DNA from: UBA4923 sp964606165
GTDB lineage: Bacteria > Bacillota > Clostridia > Saccharofermentanales > DTU023
Assembly: GCA_964606165.1 (NCBI GenBank)
Contig: CAZSFQ010000002.1
Location: 1-64,000 of the forward strand
DNA: 64,000 nt
Reading direction: 5' to 3'
This document shows positions 1-9,222 of this stretch, piece by piece. Every line of letters begins with the position of its first letter. Within the stretch, counting starts at the first letter, position 1. The notes under the pieces were generated by a model. It worked only from the letters and a program-made list of their open reading frames with translations. It ran no database searches and was not told where the DNA came from. Made by a program: the position numbers and the translations under genes.

Positions 1-550
1 GATCAGTCGGCGGCGTGGACTATGACACGACCCACTACCTGGTCAAGGTGGTGATTACGGACGACGACGAAGGCAGCCTTGAAGCGGCCGTTACCTACTA
101 CGTTTATGACGCCGAGGCTAATCCACCCGCCTGGGTTGAGTACGAGGGGGACGTTGCGTTCACCAACAGCTATGGGGCTGAGGATGTAGACGTTGAACTG
201 GGCGGTACCAAGACACTGACCGGCCGTAAGGTGCCGCTTGAGGATAAAGAATTCGAGTTCGGCCTTTACAAGTCGGATGTGGATGGCAGCCTGATCGCGC
301 AGATTGAGACCGTTGAAAATGACCTCAGCGGCAGTTTCGCCTTCACCAAACTGACTTATGAGGACAGTGAGGAGGGTACCTACTACTACCTGATCAAGGA
401 AGAAGATGGATCAGTCGGTGGCGTGGACTATGACACGACCCACTACCTGGTCAAGGTGGTGATTACGGACGACGACGAAGGCAGCCTTGAAGCGGCGGTT
501 ACCTACCACGTTTACGACGCCGAGGCTGATCCACCCGCATGGCTTGAGTT
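1..550 (+). repeat. Tandem 408-bp repeat inside the pilin-like gene
   Basis: Bases 1-140 recur at 409-548 with about 7 mismatches (roughly 95% identity), a period of 408 bp or 136 codons. Identity collapses after about base 550, where the following module is a diverged version. This points to recent duplication or gene conversion between modules. Confidence 0.85.
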
Positions 551-1451
551 TGATGCGATCGAGTTTGTCAACACCTATTCAGCTTCACCGATAAAGGTCA
601 CCATCTCCGGCAGCAAGGAGCTGATCGGAAGGACGGGTACTTTCAGTGATGTCTTTGAGTTCACTTTGAGCGCTGAGGATGGGACACCCCTGCCGAATCC
701 CGCGACAGCCAGTCTGACCTTCACGGCCAACGGGACCAAGACCTTCAGCTTCCCTGAAATCACATACACCTTCGCTGATCTTGAGGGAGCCGGTTCCCGG
801 ATCTTCACCTACCAGGTGGAGGAAATCAATGGGGGCATTCCAGGGATTCAGTACGGTACTCCATTGGTCCGTACGGTGAAGGTGGAAGTGACCGACAATG
901 ACGATGGAACCATGAGCGTGGAAGTTGTGCCGGAGACGACACTCGACTTCGTCAACACTTACCAGGCGAGCGGTACCTATACACCGGTTGCGACCAAGGT
1001 GGCTGATGGGTTCACACTCCAGGACGATCAGTTCGAGTTTGAGCTGGTGGATGCCGAGGGCAAGGTCCTGCAGAAAGTAAAGAACAAGGCCAACGGTGGC
1101 GTTCAGTTTGCGCCTTTGACTTTCGGTTTGGATGATGTTGGAAAGACATATGTATACACCATCAGGGAGATCGAGGGCACGCTGGAAAAGATCATTTACG
1201 ATGACACCGAATACACGCTGACTCTAACGGTAACTGATGAGGGTGACGGAACACTTCTTGTCCGCCGCAAGGCAGGCGAGGATCCCGCTATCTTCACCAA
1301 CCTGGAAGAAATCGTGAAAGGAGACGAGGATGAGCCTCCTACAGGTGCGAGAATCACCATGTATACTTACTTTGGTGTCTTGATGATCTCGCTCGCGCTG
1401 GCCGCCCTCCTCTTGGCTTTGAAACCAAGAAAGAAGGATAAGATAGCATAG
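1..1451 (+). CDS. Pilin-like surface protein, Spy0128/FctA-type repeats (5' end outside window)
   Basis: The reading frame is already open at base 3, so the gene starts upstream of the window. The visible part is built of about four tandem beta-sandwich modules of 110-140 residues, each ending in an F-(T/V)-N-(S/T/L)-like strand (FTNSY, FVNTYS, FVNTYQ, FTNLEE). With the early Lys (KTLTGRK) and mid-domain Glu (LIKEEDG) this matches streptococcal pilin isopeptide-linkage domains, in which Lys-Asn crosslinks stabilise the fold. The C-terminus has a sorting-signal shape: EPPTGA, a hydrophobic helix, then the basic tail KPRKKDK. PPTG is not canonical LPXTG, so a class-specific sortase or plain membrane anchoring is inferred. 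It is probably a cell-surface adhesin or pilus subunit. No sortase gene lies in the window. Two modules are nearly identical at the DNA level over about 140 bp. Confidence 0.8.
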   Translation, partial: SVGGVDYDTTHYLVKVVITDDDEGSLEAAVTYYVYDAEANPPAWVEYEGDVAFTNSYGAEDVDVELGGTKTLTGRKVPLEDKEFEFGLYKSDVDGSLIAQIETVENDLSGSFAFTKLTYEDSEEGTYYYLIKEEDGSVGGVDYDTTHYLVKVVITDDDEGSLEAAVTYHVYDAEADPPAWLEFDAIEFVNTYSASPIKVTISGSKELIGRTGTFSDVFEFTLSAEDGTPLPNPATASLTFTANGTKTFSFPEITYTFADLEGAGSRIFTYQVEEINGGIPGIQYGTPLVRTVKVEVTDNDDGTMSVEVVPETTLDFVNTYQASGTYTPVATKVADGFTLQDDQFEFELVDAEGKVLQKVKNKANGGVQFAPLTFGLDDVGKTYVYTIREIEGTLEKIIYDDTEYTLTLTVTDEGDGTLLVRRKAGEDPAIFTNLEEIVKGDEDEPPTGARITMYTYFGVLMISLALAALLLALKPRKKDKIA

Positions 1452-1485
1452 TTTCGCTGAAGGGCCGCAAGGTCCCGCAGATTGC

Positions 1486-1527
1486 ACAGGCTCCCCCCCT
1501 GCCCTTCGGGAGGGGGGTCTGTTTTTG
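1486..1527 (+). terminator. Rho-independent terminator after the pilin-like gene
   Basis: A run of C (CTCCCCCC) pairs with GGGGGG across a short TTCG-containing loop and is followed by a GTTTTTG tract. It separates the surface-protein gene from the hprK operon. Confidence 0.75.
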
Positions 1528-1577
1528 TCCAAATATAAGGCCCGGACGATATTTATCCAGGCTGGCCAGCAAGCCGC

Positions 1578-1588
1578 TATGCTATAAT
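1578..1588 (+). promoter_or_regulatory. Extended -10 promoter for the hprK operon
   Basis: TATGCTATAAT carries a perfect -10 hexamer (1583-1588) with the upstream TGC of an extended -10. No good -35 hexamer is visible. It lies 46 bp before the hprK start. Confidence 0.6.
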
Positions 1589-1634
1589 TTTCGCGTAATG
1601 GAAGCAGGAAAACAGCTTGCGGGAGGGTATCTGG

Positions 1635-2570
1635 ATGGAAAAAACCGTGGTCAGCCTGCGCCGGATAATCGATATTTTCGGTTACCGGGTCATCTGTGAT
1701 TTCGGTAAGATCGATCAGACCAATATCACAGTTGCCGATGTCACCCGACCGGGTTTGCAGCTTGCCGGACACTTCAAACACTTTGGAGCCAACCGTATCC
1801 AATTGATCGGCAATATGGAGATGGCCTACCTGGAGTCACTGTCGTCACAAGATCGTGCGACAAGTTTCGACCGTTTGTTTTCCAGGGGGATCCCCTGCCT
1901 GATCCTGTCCCGCGATCATGAGCCTTTCCCGGAACTTCTGGAGAGCGCCAGGAAATATGAAATACCCATTTTGCAAAGTATTATCGCGACAGCGGATATT
2001 ACCAGTTCCCTGGTCAAATACCTCAACGTGGAATTGGCGCCCGTTTTACCCATGCACGGCGTCATGGTGGAGGTGCTGGGTGAGGGAATTCTGATCCTGG
2101 GTGAATCGGGTGTGGGGAAATCCGAAACCGCGCTTGAACTGGTAAAGCGCGGGCACCGGCTGATCGCGGATGATCTGGTTGAGGTACGCCGTGTGTCCGA
2201 TACCACCCTGCTGGGACGTGCGCCCGAGAATATCCGTCACATGATCGAGATCCGGGGCCTGGGCATCCTGGATGTCAAGGAAATGTACGGTGTATCAGCC
2301 GTTAAACTACAGGAGAACGTGGACTTTATCATCAATTTGGAGTTCTGGGTCAAGGATAAAGAATATAAACGGATCGGGGTCGAGGATGAGTGCACAAAGG
2401 TCCTGGGCGTCACCATTCCTTCCATCACCGTGCCGGTGCGGCCGGGCAGGAATCTGGCTGTCATTGTTGAATTCGCGGCAGTCAATCACCGGAATCGTCA
2501 GATGGGACACGATGCGATCGAGGAGCTTACTGATCGGATTTATAACAGGAAAAGTGAGGGGCAAATATGA
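1635..2570 (+). CDS. hprK: HPr kinase/phosphorylase
   Basis: A bifunctional enzyme that phosphorylates or dephosphorylates HPr on its regulatory serine, linking sugar-phosphate status to catabolite repression in low-GC Gram-positives. The protein is 311 residues, the usual length. His141 sits in the MHGV motif, the Walker A loop GESGVGKS is at 156-163, and the family signature IEIRGLGI is at about 204-211. The ATG at 1635 was chosen because GGGAGGG lies at the right distance; an in-frame TTG at 1617 would put that ribosome site inside the gene. It is first in an operon with murB, rapZ and whiA, and its stop overlaps the murB start (ATGA). Confidence 0.97.
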   Translation: MEKTVVSLRRIIDIFGYRVICDFGKIDQTNITVADVTRPGLQLAGHFKHFGANRIQLIGNMEMAYLESLSSQDRATSFDRLFSRGIPCLILSRDHEPFPELLESARKYEIPILQSIIATADITSSLVKYLNVELAPVLPMHGVMVEVLGEGILILGESGVGKSETALELVKRGHRLIADDLVEVRRVSDTTLLGRAPENIRHMIEIRGLGILDVKEMYGVSAVKLQENVDFIINLEFWVKDKEYKRIGVEDECTKVLGVTIPSITVPVRPGRNLAVIVEFAAVNHRNRQMGHDAIEELTDRIYNRKSEGQI

Positions 2571-3523
2571 CAGAAGGCGGGAATCATTTTGACGCTGAAG
2601 CGGTTGCCCGGCGGCTATGGCAAATTGATGGCCTGACTGTCAGCCAGGGTGAATTACTTCGATCATGGACCCACTTTCGCGCGGGAGGTCCCGCCGATCT
2701 TTTGGTACAGCCTTCGACGGGTGAGAGCCTGGCTGAACTGAAAAAGCTATGCGTCCGGGAGAATTGGCCGCTCACTGTCCTGGGCAGGGCAACCAATGTA
2801 TTGGTATCCGATTTGGGTATCCGGGGGATTACCGCCATTCTGTCGCCCTCCCTGGGTGGAATCCGGTGTGAAGGAGAAGCCCTTATTTGCCAGGCGGGTG
2901 TACCACTTTACGAAATTGCCGCCATGGCAGCCAGGCTGGGCTTGTCCGGTTTCGAGTTCGCCTGCGGGATTCCCGGCTCTGCCGGGGGCGCCGTTATAAT
3001 GAATGCCGGTGCTTTTGAAGGCAGCATGTCTGACCTCGTAGCGCGAACTGCATATATCGACGCGCTTGGTGAGATCCGGGAGCTTGTTGGCGATGAACAC
3101 GATTTTTCTTACCGCCACAGCTATTTCGCCAATGAGCCGGGTGCGGTGATTCTTGGAATTGAGATCAGGTTGAACCGGGTACCGGCAACTGAGATTTATG
3201 GCCGCATGGCTGATTTTGCCCGCAGGCGTTATCTGACACAACCCCTGGACTCTTTTTCAGCAGGCAGCGCCTTCCGGCGCCCGGAGGGCTACTTTGCCGG
3301 CAAGCTTATATCGGACGCGGGGATGAAGGGATACACGCGCGGGAGAGCCGGCGTATCCGCCAAGCACGCAGGATTTATTGTCAATCACGGCGGGGCGACA
3401 GCTCAGGAGATCGCCCGGATATTTTCCGATGTCAGGCGGGCTGTCTTCGACATGGAAGGCGTCCTGCTCCAGCCTGAAGTGCGGCTGGCCGGTGAATGGG
3501 AAGGCGATCCCTTTGCTATCTGA
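2567..3523 (+). CDS. murB: UDP-N-acetylenolpyruvoylglucosamine reductase
   Basis: FAD-dependent cytoplasmic reductase that makes UDP-MurNAc, the second committed step of peptidoglycan precursor synthesis. At 318 residues it has the N-terminal FAD-binding segment (LGRATNVLVSD), SYRHSYF, and the catalytic-serine block SAFRRPEGYFAGKLI followed by a late conserved Glu (PEVRLAGEW). The block resembles the Bacillus-type (type II) enzyme. It is translationally coupled to hprK by a 4-bp overlap and followed 17 bp later by rapZ. This placement is standard in Clostridia. Confidence 0.97.
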   Translation: MTEGGNHFDAEAVARRLWQIDGLTVSQGELLRSWTHFRAGGPADLLVQPSTGESLAELKKLCVRENWPLTVLGRATNVLVSDLGIRGITAILSPSLGGIRCEGEALICQAGVPLYEIAAMAARLGLSGFEFACGIPGSAGGAVIMNAGAFEGSMSDLVARTAYIDALGEIRELVGDEHDFSYRHSYFANEPGAVILGIEIRLNRVPATEIYGRMADFARRRYLTQPLDSFSAGSAFRRPEGYFAGKLISDAGMKGYTRGRAGVSAKHAGFIVNHGGATAQEIARIFSDVRRAVFDMEGVLLQPEVRLAGEWEGDPFAI

Positions 3524-3540
3524 TCAGGGGAGCTGAGTAA

Positions 3541-4461
3541 ATGGATATTACAATCGTAACAGGTCTTTCCGGCAGCGGAAAGAGTATGGCGGTGAAGATC
3601 CTTGAGGATATGGGATTCTTTTGCATTGACAATATGCCGCCCCAGCTGGTAGGCCAGTTGACCCGGGTCCTGTCGGAAGGCGATCCGGGAGGAAAAGATG
3701 TTGCTGTCGGCCGGGTAGCCCTGGTCATGGACACGCGCAACCCGCATTTCGTGGAATATTTTTCACCCGTTTTGACTGAACTTCAAAAGCTCAATATTCC
3801 CGTCCGCATCCTTTTCCTGGAGGCGTCGGACGCGGCCCTGATCAGCCGCTACAACCAGAGCCGCCGTGATCATCCCATGGCGGCGGACAGATCCTTGCCC
3901 GACGCTATCAGTGAAGAGCGAAAACTGCTGGTACCTGTCAGGGAACTTGCGACAGATATCATGGATACCACCGATTTGTCCGGACAGCGCATGCGTGAGC
4001 GCATGCTGCACCTTTTCGGCCAGACGCCGGACGAAGCCCCCATGACCATTTACCTGCAGTCCTTCGGTTTCAAATACGGGCTGCCGCTTGATTCCGATAT
4101 GGTCCTGGATGTCCGCTTTGTTCCCAACCCTTTTTACTTTGATGAACTGAGACCCCTGTCAGGGCTCGACGAACCGGTGATTGAGTTCCTGGAGCAATTC
4201 AATGAATTGACCCGCTACCTTGAGATCCATGCGCAACTTCTGGAATTTGTCGTTCCCTATTACATCCGTGAAGGAAAGCAACGGCTCAGCGTCGGCGTCG
4301 GCTGTACAGGCGGCCGCCATCGAAGCGTTATGGTTGTTGAGAGGCTGGCGGACTTTCTTCGCGCGCTGGGCTACCGCGTCAATGTCCTGCACCGCGACCT
4401 GAAGCGGGACGTGCGCACCAGAATGATTGAGAAAATCGAGGAAGAAGAAGCCCGGGAATGA
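3541..4461 (+). CDS. rapZ: RapZ/YvcJ family nucleotide-binding protein
   Basis: A P-loop protein of 306 residues. In Proteobacteria RapZ is an RNase adaptor that senses glucosamine-6-phosphate; in Firmicutes the homologue YvcJ binds and hydrolyses nucleotides and its role is less clear. Walker A GLSGSGKS is at residues 8-15, followed by the family-typical FFCIDNMPP. The C-terminal domain has the conserved GCTGGRHRSV segment. The start is ATG at 3541 after GGGGAGC. In most Clostridia yvcK follows, but here the stop overlaps the whiA start directly (ATGA). Confidence 0.95.
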   Translation: MDITIVTGLSGSGKSMAVKILEDMGFFCIDNMPPQLVGQLTRVLSEGDPGGKDVAVGRVALVMDTRNPHFVEYFSPVLTELQKLNIPVRILFLEASDAALISRYNQSRRDHPMAADRSLPDAISEERKLLVPVRELATDIMDTTDLSGQRMRERMLHLFGQTPDEAPMTIYLQSFGFKYGLPLDSDMVLDVRFVPNPFYFDELRPLSGLDEPVIEFLEQFNELTRYLEIHAQLLEFVVPYYIREGKQRLSVGVGCTGGRHRSVMVVERLADFLRALGYRVNVLHRDLKRDVRTRMIEKIEEEEARE

Positions 4462-5354
4462 CTTTTTCTTTGCAAATCCGAAAAGAGCTGGCCGACCGCC
4501 AAGGTGCCCGCCTTGGCGACCCGGAGTGGTCCCTTGTAACTTTCGCATCTTTTACCGCCGCGCTGGGGAAGATCATTGAGCGTGAGGAAGGCTGGGATGT
4601 CACGCTCCGTGTAACCGGTGACATGACCGCTGCCTTGATGGAATCGGCCGCGCGTACCATGGGCTTCCCGCTGGTGGAGAGAAGTAAGGGCAGGCGGGAT
4701 GTCAGCCTCCTCTTCCATGTCCCTTTCCCAAGCCGTTCCGCCTTGTTCTTTGACTTCGACGGCTGGATTGATGAGGTCGGCGAGCGGGGACTGGAACCAG
4801 TATTTTCTTCCTTTTTTCTCGCATGCGGCGTCATGTCCGACCCTTCAACCGGGCGTTACCGCCTGGCTTTTTCCCCGTCAGCGGGTGGCGCCATCAAGTT
4901 GATGAAACGCTTGTTTTCCAAGCATGACCTGGCGCCTGGGACTACGCGCCATCAGGGGCGGGTTCATGTGCTTTTTACCAGCGGTGAAGAGGTCGCCCGT
5001 TTTCTTCTTTTGTGTGGAGCCCACCACGCTTTGCTGGCATTTGAGGAAAAGAGAAGCGAGCGTGAATTGCTTGGCCAGGTCAACCGGCTGGTCAATTTCG
5101 ACGACGCCAATGCGGGGCGAAGAGCGGAATCGATCGCCCGGCAGCTGGAGGCCATCGCTGTGATCGAGCGTTTCAGAGGCCTTGACTGGCTGCCGCCCCA
5201 ACTCGCTGAGGCGGCCAGGGCCAGGCTTGAGAACCGGGGCGCTTCATTGGAGGAGTTGGGCGGAGCCATGGTGCCTCCTGTCAGCAAGTCGGGGATGAGT
5301 CATCGTTTCAGCCGGATACGCGCCATGGCCCAGTCACTGGCGGGAGAAGACTGA
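4458..5354 (+). CDS. whiA: DNA-binding protein WhiA
   Basis: 298 residues with the WhiA layout: an N-terminal degenerate LAGLIDADG-homing-endonuclease-like fold (about 1-195) and a C-terminal helix-turn-helix (about 215-298) containing the conserved LVNFDDAN and SKSGMSHRF segments. In actinobacteria it controls sporulation genes; in Firmicutes it affects cell division and chromosome segregation. It overlaps rapZ by 4 bp and closes the hprK operon. yvcK, usually between rapZ and whiA, is missing. Confidence 0.95.
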   Translation: MTFSLQIRKELADRQGARLGDPEWSLVTFASFTAALGKIIEREEGWDVTLRVTGDMTAALMESAARTMGFPLVERSKGRRDVSLLFHVPFPSRSALFFDFDGWIDEVGERGLEPVFSSFFLACGVMSDPSTGRYRLAFSPSAGGAIKLMKRLFSKHDLAPGTTRHQGRVHVLFTSGEEVARFLLLCGAHHALLAFEEKRSERELLGQVNRLVNFDDANAGRRAESIARQLEAIAVIERFRGLDWLPPQLAEAARARLENRGASLEELGGAMVPPVSKSGMSHRFSRIRAMAQSLAGED

Positions 5355-5446
5355 AAGAGCCTTCTTGGCAGTGTTATACTGAACATTGATATTTACGGGC
5401 CGAAGTCGGGCTGACTGCCTGCGTACTGGCCTGAGTGAAAAGGCGT

Positions 5447-6478
5447 ATGGATTATCTTGAGGGATTTCTAATCGGGTCCGTTTGGAGCGACACGGATTAC
5501 ACGTCGCGCAGGCATTTCAGCGCCCACATCTTTCTCGCGACAGTCATGGCCGCCGCTTTCGTTGCGCTGACACTCTTCCCCGAGCGCCGGGGGCAGCTGA
5601 TTCTTGTCAACTGGCCGGCGGTTCCCGTCCTTTTGGTTTTGCTCATTATCCTGACGCCTATTCTTTCAATCTTCTACAGGCGCCTGCCTTTTTTTATCAA
5701 ACCGCTGGCCCTGCTTGTTTATGCCTTCAAGTACCTGCTTCTCTTCTATGTCCTGGTCCACTACTTTTTGCCAATGGTCACCCTTGAGAAGGAGTCCATC
5801 CTCACCGTCATTTTTTCCCGGGTGGACAGCCATATTGAGAAGTCCCTTGAAGTAATCGCGGAGTCAGGCGGGATCCTGTTGACGGTGGCGGGAGTGGTCG
5901 TTGGTGGACTTTGGGTGATTGGGGAAGGCCTTGCGCTGATCGGTGTTTTGATCCTGGTTCCCCTCCTGGCCATCATTCTTTTCAAGGGGCTGCAGTATGC
6001 CCTTGACTATTTGGTCAAGTTCCTGCTTGACAGACAGCTGGCGGGGATCAGCCCCCTTGTAAACACGGATATTCCCTGGCAGGGTGAAATGGATGAAGAA
6101 GAGCTGGACGAATCCGGCCCGGCTCTGCCTGTCCCGGAGAAAACCGTCCCTAAGCCGAAATTTGTGCAAAAGGAAATGCCAGCCAGGACGGAAACAGGCC
6201 GTCGGATCTCCAGATCTGAGAAATCTCTTAAAGAAGAAGCTGGCAAGGTGTTGGCCGCGCTCGGCGGCGCTCTTGGCAGCCTGGGCGCCTGGTTTTCTTC
6301 TTTCATACGGCGGGCAGGTGCCGGAATCAAGAGGCTTGTGGGGTCATTTCAGGCAAGAACGAAAACCCGGCCTAAAAAACAGGCTATCCGAAAAAGCAGT
6401 GTCAGGCTGCCCAATGCCGGTTTTCAAGGAACCAGAGGGGAAGGATCACCTGAAAACAGACCAGAGGATGATGCCTGA
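5447..6478 (+). CDS. Polytopic membrane protein of unknown function
   Basis: I do not recognise a family. The protein (343 residues from ATG 5447; a GTG at 5435 is an alternative, and neither has a strong ribosome site) has about four or five hydrophobic segments in its first 200 residues, with paired helices around residues 25-75, 80-115 and 138-190. A long cytoplasmic-looking tail follows, rich in Lys, Arg, Pro and Glu, with a shorter hydrophobic patch near 265-285. It stands between whiA and an HtrA protease on the same strand. No catalytic motif is visible. Confidence 0.7.
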   Translation: MDYLEGFLIGSVWSDTDYTSRRHFSAHIFLATVMAAAFVALTLFPERRGQLILVNWPAVPVLLVLLIILTPILSIFYRRLPFFIKPLALLVYAFKYLLLFYVLVHYFLPMVTLEKESILTVIFSRVDSHIEKSLEVIAESGGILLTVAGVVVGGLWVIGEGLALIGVLILVPLLAIILFKGLQYALDYLVKFLLDRQLAGISPLVNTDIPWQGEMDEEELDESGPALPVPEKTVPKPKFVQKEMPARTETGRRISRSEKSLKEEAGKVLAALGGALGSLGAWFSSFIRRAGAGIKRLVGSFQARTKTRPKKQAIRKSSVRLPNAGFQGTRGEGSPENRPEDDA

Positions 6479-6604
6479 TAACGGTTGTTACGCTTGGCTT
6501 CCCCTTTCAGGTGCCGGGGATAAAATAGAGGTAGCCGCCGGTGGTGATGACGGTTTTGTGCGTTACAATTCTCTGATGCCGTCAATAGATTGGGAGGTCG
6601 TATC

Positions 6605-7873
6605 ATGAATGACCAAGACGAATACAGGGAAGAAGAGCAATCTTCTGTCAAGCAAGACCGGCGTAAAGGTGAAGGCGGCAGGTCGGGCAACCTGGCGCTC
6701 GGCATCATCCTTGTCGGCCTTGTCGCTGTTTTTATCTTTTCCGCCATAACGGGTCTTTTTGTATTCCTTCACGCCAACAAAGATAAATTTCTAAGACCCG
6801 CGACGACAACAGAAGTGACCGCTCCGGCCCAAACTGACAAGGTGACAGAAGAAAGTCTGCCATCTGAGCGGGAAACGGAGGAAACCGACCCGGGTTTCAT
6901 TCTTCCCGACATCACGCCCACGGACCCGCAAAATGGAAAGACGGTCCTCACCATCCCGCAGATTGTCGAAAAGACAAAACCGGCTGTAGTCGCCATCTAT
7001 ACTGATGTGGTCGTTTCCGACCAGTTTGGGGAGCTCTCTCAAAACATCGTATCCGGTTCGGGCTTCATCATTTCACCCGACGGCTATGTGGTGACCAACG
7101 CGCATGTCATCGAGAACGCCCGGTCAATACATGTCAATCTGGAAGATGGGCGCGCCTTCGAAACCAAGCTCGTAGGCAGCGGTTCCTATGCGGATATCGC
7201 CGTACTGAAGATCGACTCCAAAGATCTTCCCTTTGTGGAACTGGGAGACTCTTCCCAACTCTTAATCGGGGAATTGGCCATCGCCATCGGAAATCCGACG
7301 GGCAGGCTTTCGGGGACGGTCACCTCGGGCATCATCTCCGCCCTTGACCGCGAGTTATCCCAAACTCCCATCGCCCTGATCCAGACGGATGCCGCCTTGA
7401 ATCCCGGCAATTCGGGGGGCGCTCTCCTCAACACTTACGGTGAGGTGATCGGGATCAACCAGTTGAAGATCATCTTTACGGATGAGAGCTCAGTTGAGCA
7501 GATCCAGGGCATCAGTTTTGCCATCCCCATCAACGCTGCCCGGCCGATCATTGAAAGCATCATCCGGACGGGCAAACACGTGTGGCCCATGATGGGAATC
7601 ACGGTGTCGACTGTCGAGGAAAACCTGGCTGCCGACCAGGGACTCCACTATCCCGGCGTTGTGGTTGTTGCTGTTGAACCGGGCAGCGCAGGTGACAAGG
7701 CGGGCCTGAAGACGGGTGATGTCATTACCGTATTTGATGGCAAAGAGGTGCGCACGACCAAAGAGCTCGCTGACTACAAGAATGAACACCAGGCGGGGGA
7801 TCGTGTAACCATCACCATCTACCGCGGTTCGCAGGAGATGACGATCGAAATGGTGCTCGGGGCGTCGTCCTGA
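6605..7873 (+). CDS. htrA: HtrA/DegP-family membrane-anchored serine protease
   Basis: A surface quality-control protease. The protein (422 residues) has a cytoplasmic N-terminus, one transmembrane helix at about 37-60, a Thr/Glu-rich linker, a trypsin-like domain and a C-terminal PDZ domain (about 325-420). The catalytic triad is visible: His167 in TNAHVI, Asp197 in ADIAVLKI and Ser270 in NPGNSGGALL. The start ATG 6605 follows GGGAGGT; an upstream in-frame TTG at 6590 would bury that site. Bacillus HtrA/YkdA has the same architecture. No CssRS-type two-component genes are nearby. Confidence 0.95.
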   Translation: MNDQDEYREEEQSSVKQDRRKGEGGRSGNLALGIILVGLVAVFIFSAITGLFVFLHANKDKFLRPATTTEVTAPAQTDKVTEESLPSERETEETDPGFILPDITPTDPQNGKTVLTIPQIVEKTKPAVVAIYTDVVVSDQFGELSQNIVSGSGFIISPDGYVVTNAHVIENARSIHVNLEDGRAFETKLVGSGSYADIAVLKIDSKDLPFVELGDSSQLLIGELAIAIGNPTGRLSGTVTSGIISALDRELSQTPIALIQTDAALNPGNSGGALLNTYGEVIGINQLKIIFTDESSVEQIQGISFAIPINAARPIIESIIRTGKHVWPMMGITVSTVEENLAADQGLHYPGVVVVAVEPGSAGDKAGLKTGDVITVFDGKEVRTTKELADYKNEHQAGDRVTITIYRGSQEMTIEMVLGASS

Positions 7874-7895
7874 GCTTATGGGGTAAGGAGAAAGT

Positions 7896-8291
7896 ATGGA
7901 TCATATCAAAGCAGTCTACGAGCCACGCTACCATGGCCACGTTCAGGGGAAGCGGGCGAGTCTTGTCATGGGGCACGGGGAAAATGAATTCAGCCCCTAT
8001 GACCTGGTACTTGCCGGATTGAGCGGGTGTTTCTATCTGACTTTTCTTGGCATCACGGAAAAAATGCAATTGTCCTACGATCAGGTCATCATTGACATTA
8101 AGGGTGAACACCGAAAAGAACCGCCGGCCACACTGGAGCACATAGATATCGAGATGACTGTCAAAGGAGCCGATACGGAAAAAGAAAAGCAGTTCCTGCG
8201 CGCGACAGAGATTGCCGGCAAGTACTGCTCGGTTTACCAGACACTCTCCCAAGTCGCGGAGATTGAGACCAAGCTGATTCTTCTCCCGTAA
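7896..8291 (+). CDS. OsmC/Ohr family protein
   Basis: A small (131 residues) OsmC-like protein with the two reactive cysteines expected for thiol-dependent peroxidase activity: Cys45 in GLSGC and Cys111 in GKYCSVYQTL. OsmC/Ohr proteins reduce organic hydroperoxides. The general YhfA/OsmC branch is more likely than a dedicated Ohr, but this is inferred from motif spacing only. It starts at ATG 7896 with AAGGAG upstream, 22 bp after htrA, and is followed 2 bp later by a membrane protein gene. Confidence 0.88.
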   Translation: MDHIKAVYEPRYHGHVQGKRASLVMGHGENEFSPYDLVLAGLSGCFYLTFLGITEKMQLSYDQVIIDIKGEHRKEPPATLEHIDIEMTVKGADTEKEKQFLRATEIAGKYCSVYQTLSQVAEIETKLILLP

Positions 8292-8293
8292 CC

Positions 8294-9118
8294 ATGCGCG
8301 GCAGGGGTTGGATTCAGGAGATTCTCTCTCATTTTGTAATCCTGGCTCTTTTAGGCACGGGTTTACTGTGGCTCTACAAAAAAGCGAAAGAAGTGCCGGT
8401 ATTCGCGGCCCTCAAATACCTGGATACTGCTTTTATCGCAGCTTTTGTAATCTACGGGCTCATGGTAGTCATCTTTATCTTTCAGTTCTTTTCCAGCGTG
8501 AAACTGGAACGGTTCAGCCCGGGGAATCCGGAAAGCATCAGAAGGCTTGACCGTATCAGGCGTTTTCGTCTTCCGGGGAAGTGCCGTCAGCTCCAGAACC
8601 GCTGGCCGGATTACCGCAACGATTTTCGTGACTATTTTGCCGGACGCAATTGGACGAGAATGGGGGCGCAACCCTTCGACGCGGTACTGATACGCAAGCG
8701 GAGGATTCCTTCTTTTGGACAGACGCCATTGGTGGACCGTCTTTTCCTCTACTACCATCCCATGTTGAATGTAATCATCGTCGATCAGATCCTTAAGGAA
8801 TGTGAACGCAAAATTGAGGAGTTTTACGGTCAATACCCCGCCCCGCGCAATCGTGTTGTCTTTCTGACTGACATGAAAAACCGTGACGAAATCACCTCCG
8901 CAGCAGCCGGGATCGTCAATTATCTCGGTACGGCAGGATACCGGATCAGCCTCTATCCTGTTTTGCTGGACATGAACGCCGGACGCTTTTTCTACCCCCT
9001 GGACACGACCCTGATAGCGGGCAGTCACCGCCTCCATTACTGGCGGACCCGCCTCTTACTGCGTGGATGGATCAAAGGCCAGGCAGGTAAACACCAAGCC
9101 CGCCCGACTGGCGGGTAA
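8294..9118 (+). CDS. Membrane protein of unknown function
   Basis: No family recognised. The 274-residue protein has two N-terminal transmembrane helices (about 11-27 and 43-66) and then a hydrophilic domain of about 200 residues with many Arg and Tyr. The start ATG lies 2 bp after the OsmC stop and has no clear ribosome site, suggesting translational coupling. The C-terminal 20 residues (KGQAGKHQARPTGG) are low in structure. It is probably a membrane-anchored cytoplasmic domain. Confidence 0.7.
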   Translation: MRGRGWIQEILSHFVILALLGTGLLWLYKKAKEVPVFAALKYLDTAFIAAFVIYGLMVVIFIFQFFSSVKLERFSPGNPESIRRLDRIRRFRLPGKCRQLQNRWPDYRNDFRDYFAGRNWTRMGAQPFDAVLIRKRRIPSFGQTPLVDRLFLYYHPMLNVIIVDQILKECERKIEEFYGQYPAPRNRVVFLTDMKNRDEITSAAAGIVNYLGTAGYRISLYPVLLDMNAGRFFYPLDTTLIAGSHRLHYWRTRLLLRGWIKGQAGKHQARPTGG

Positions 9119-9222
9119 TGACACTCACCTTCAATAGCTGGACGAGGCAGGCTGACGCGCCCGTTGTTACGACGGCAGTGTGCTTTTGACCGTAAGATGA
9201 CTTATGGAAAGAGGGCTTTGAG

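Noticed and set aside
1224..1802. 192-residue minus-strand frame across the pilin end, terminator and hprK start
   Set aside because: It covers a terminator, a promoter and the hprK start, has no ribosome site and low-complexity composition; a shadow frame.
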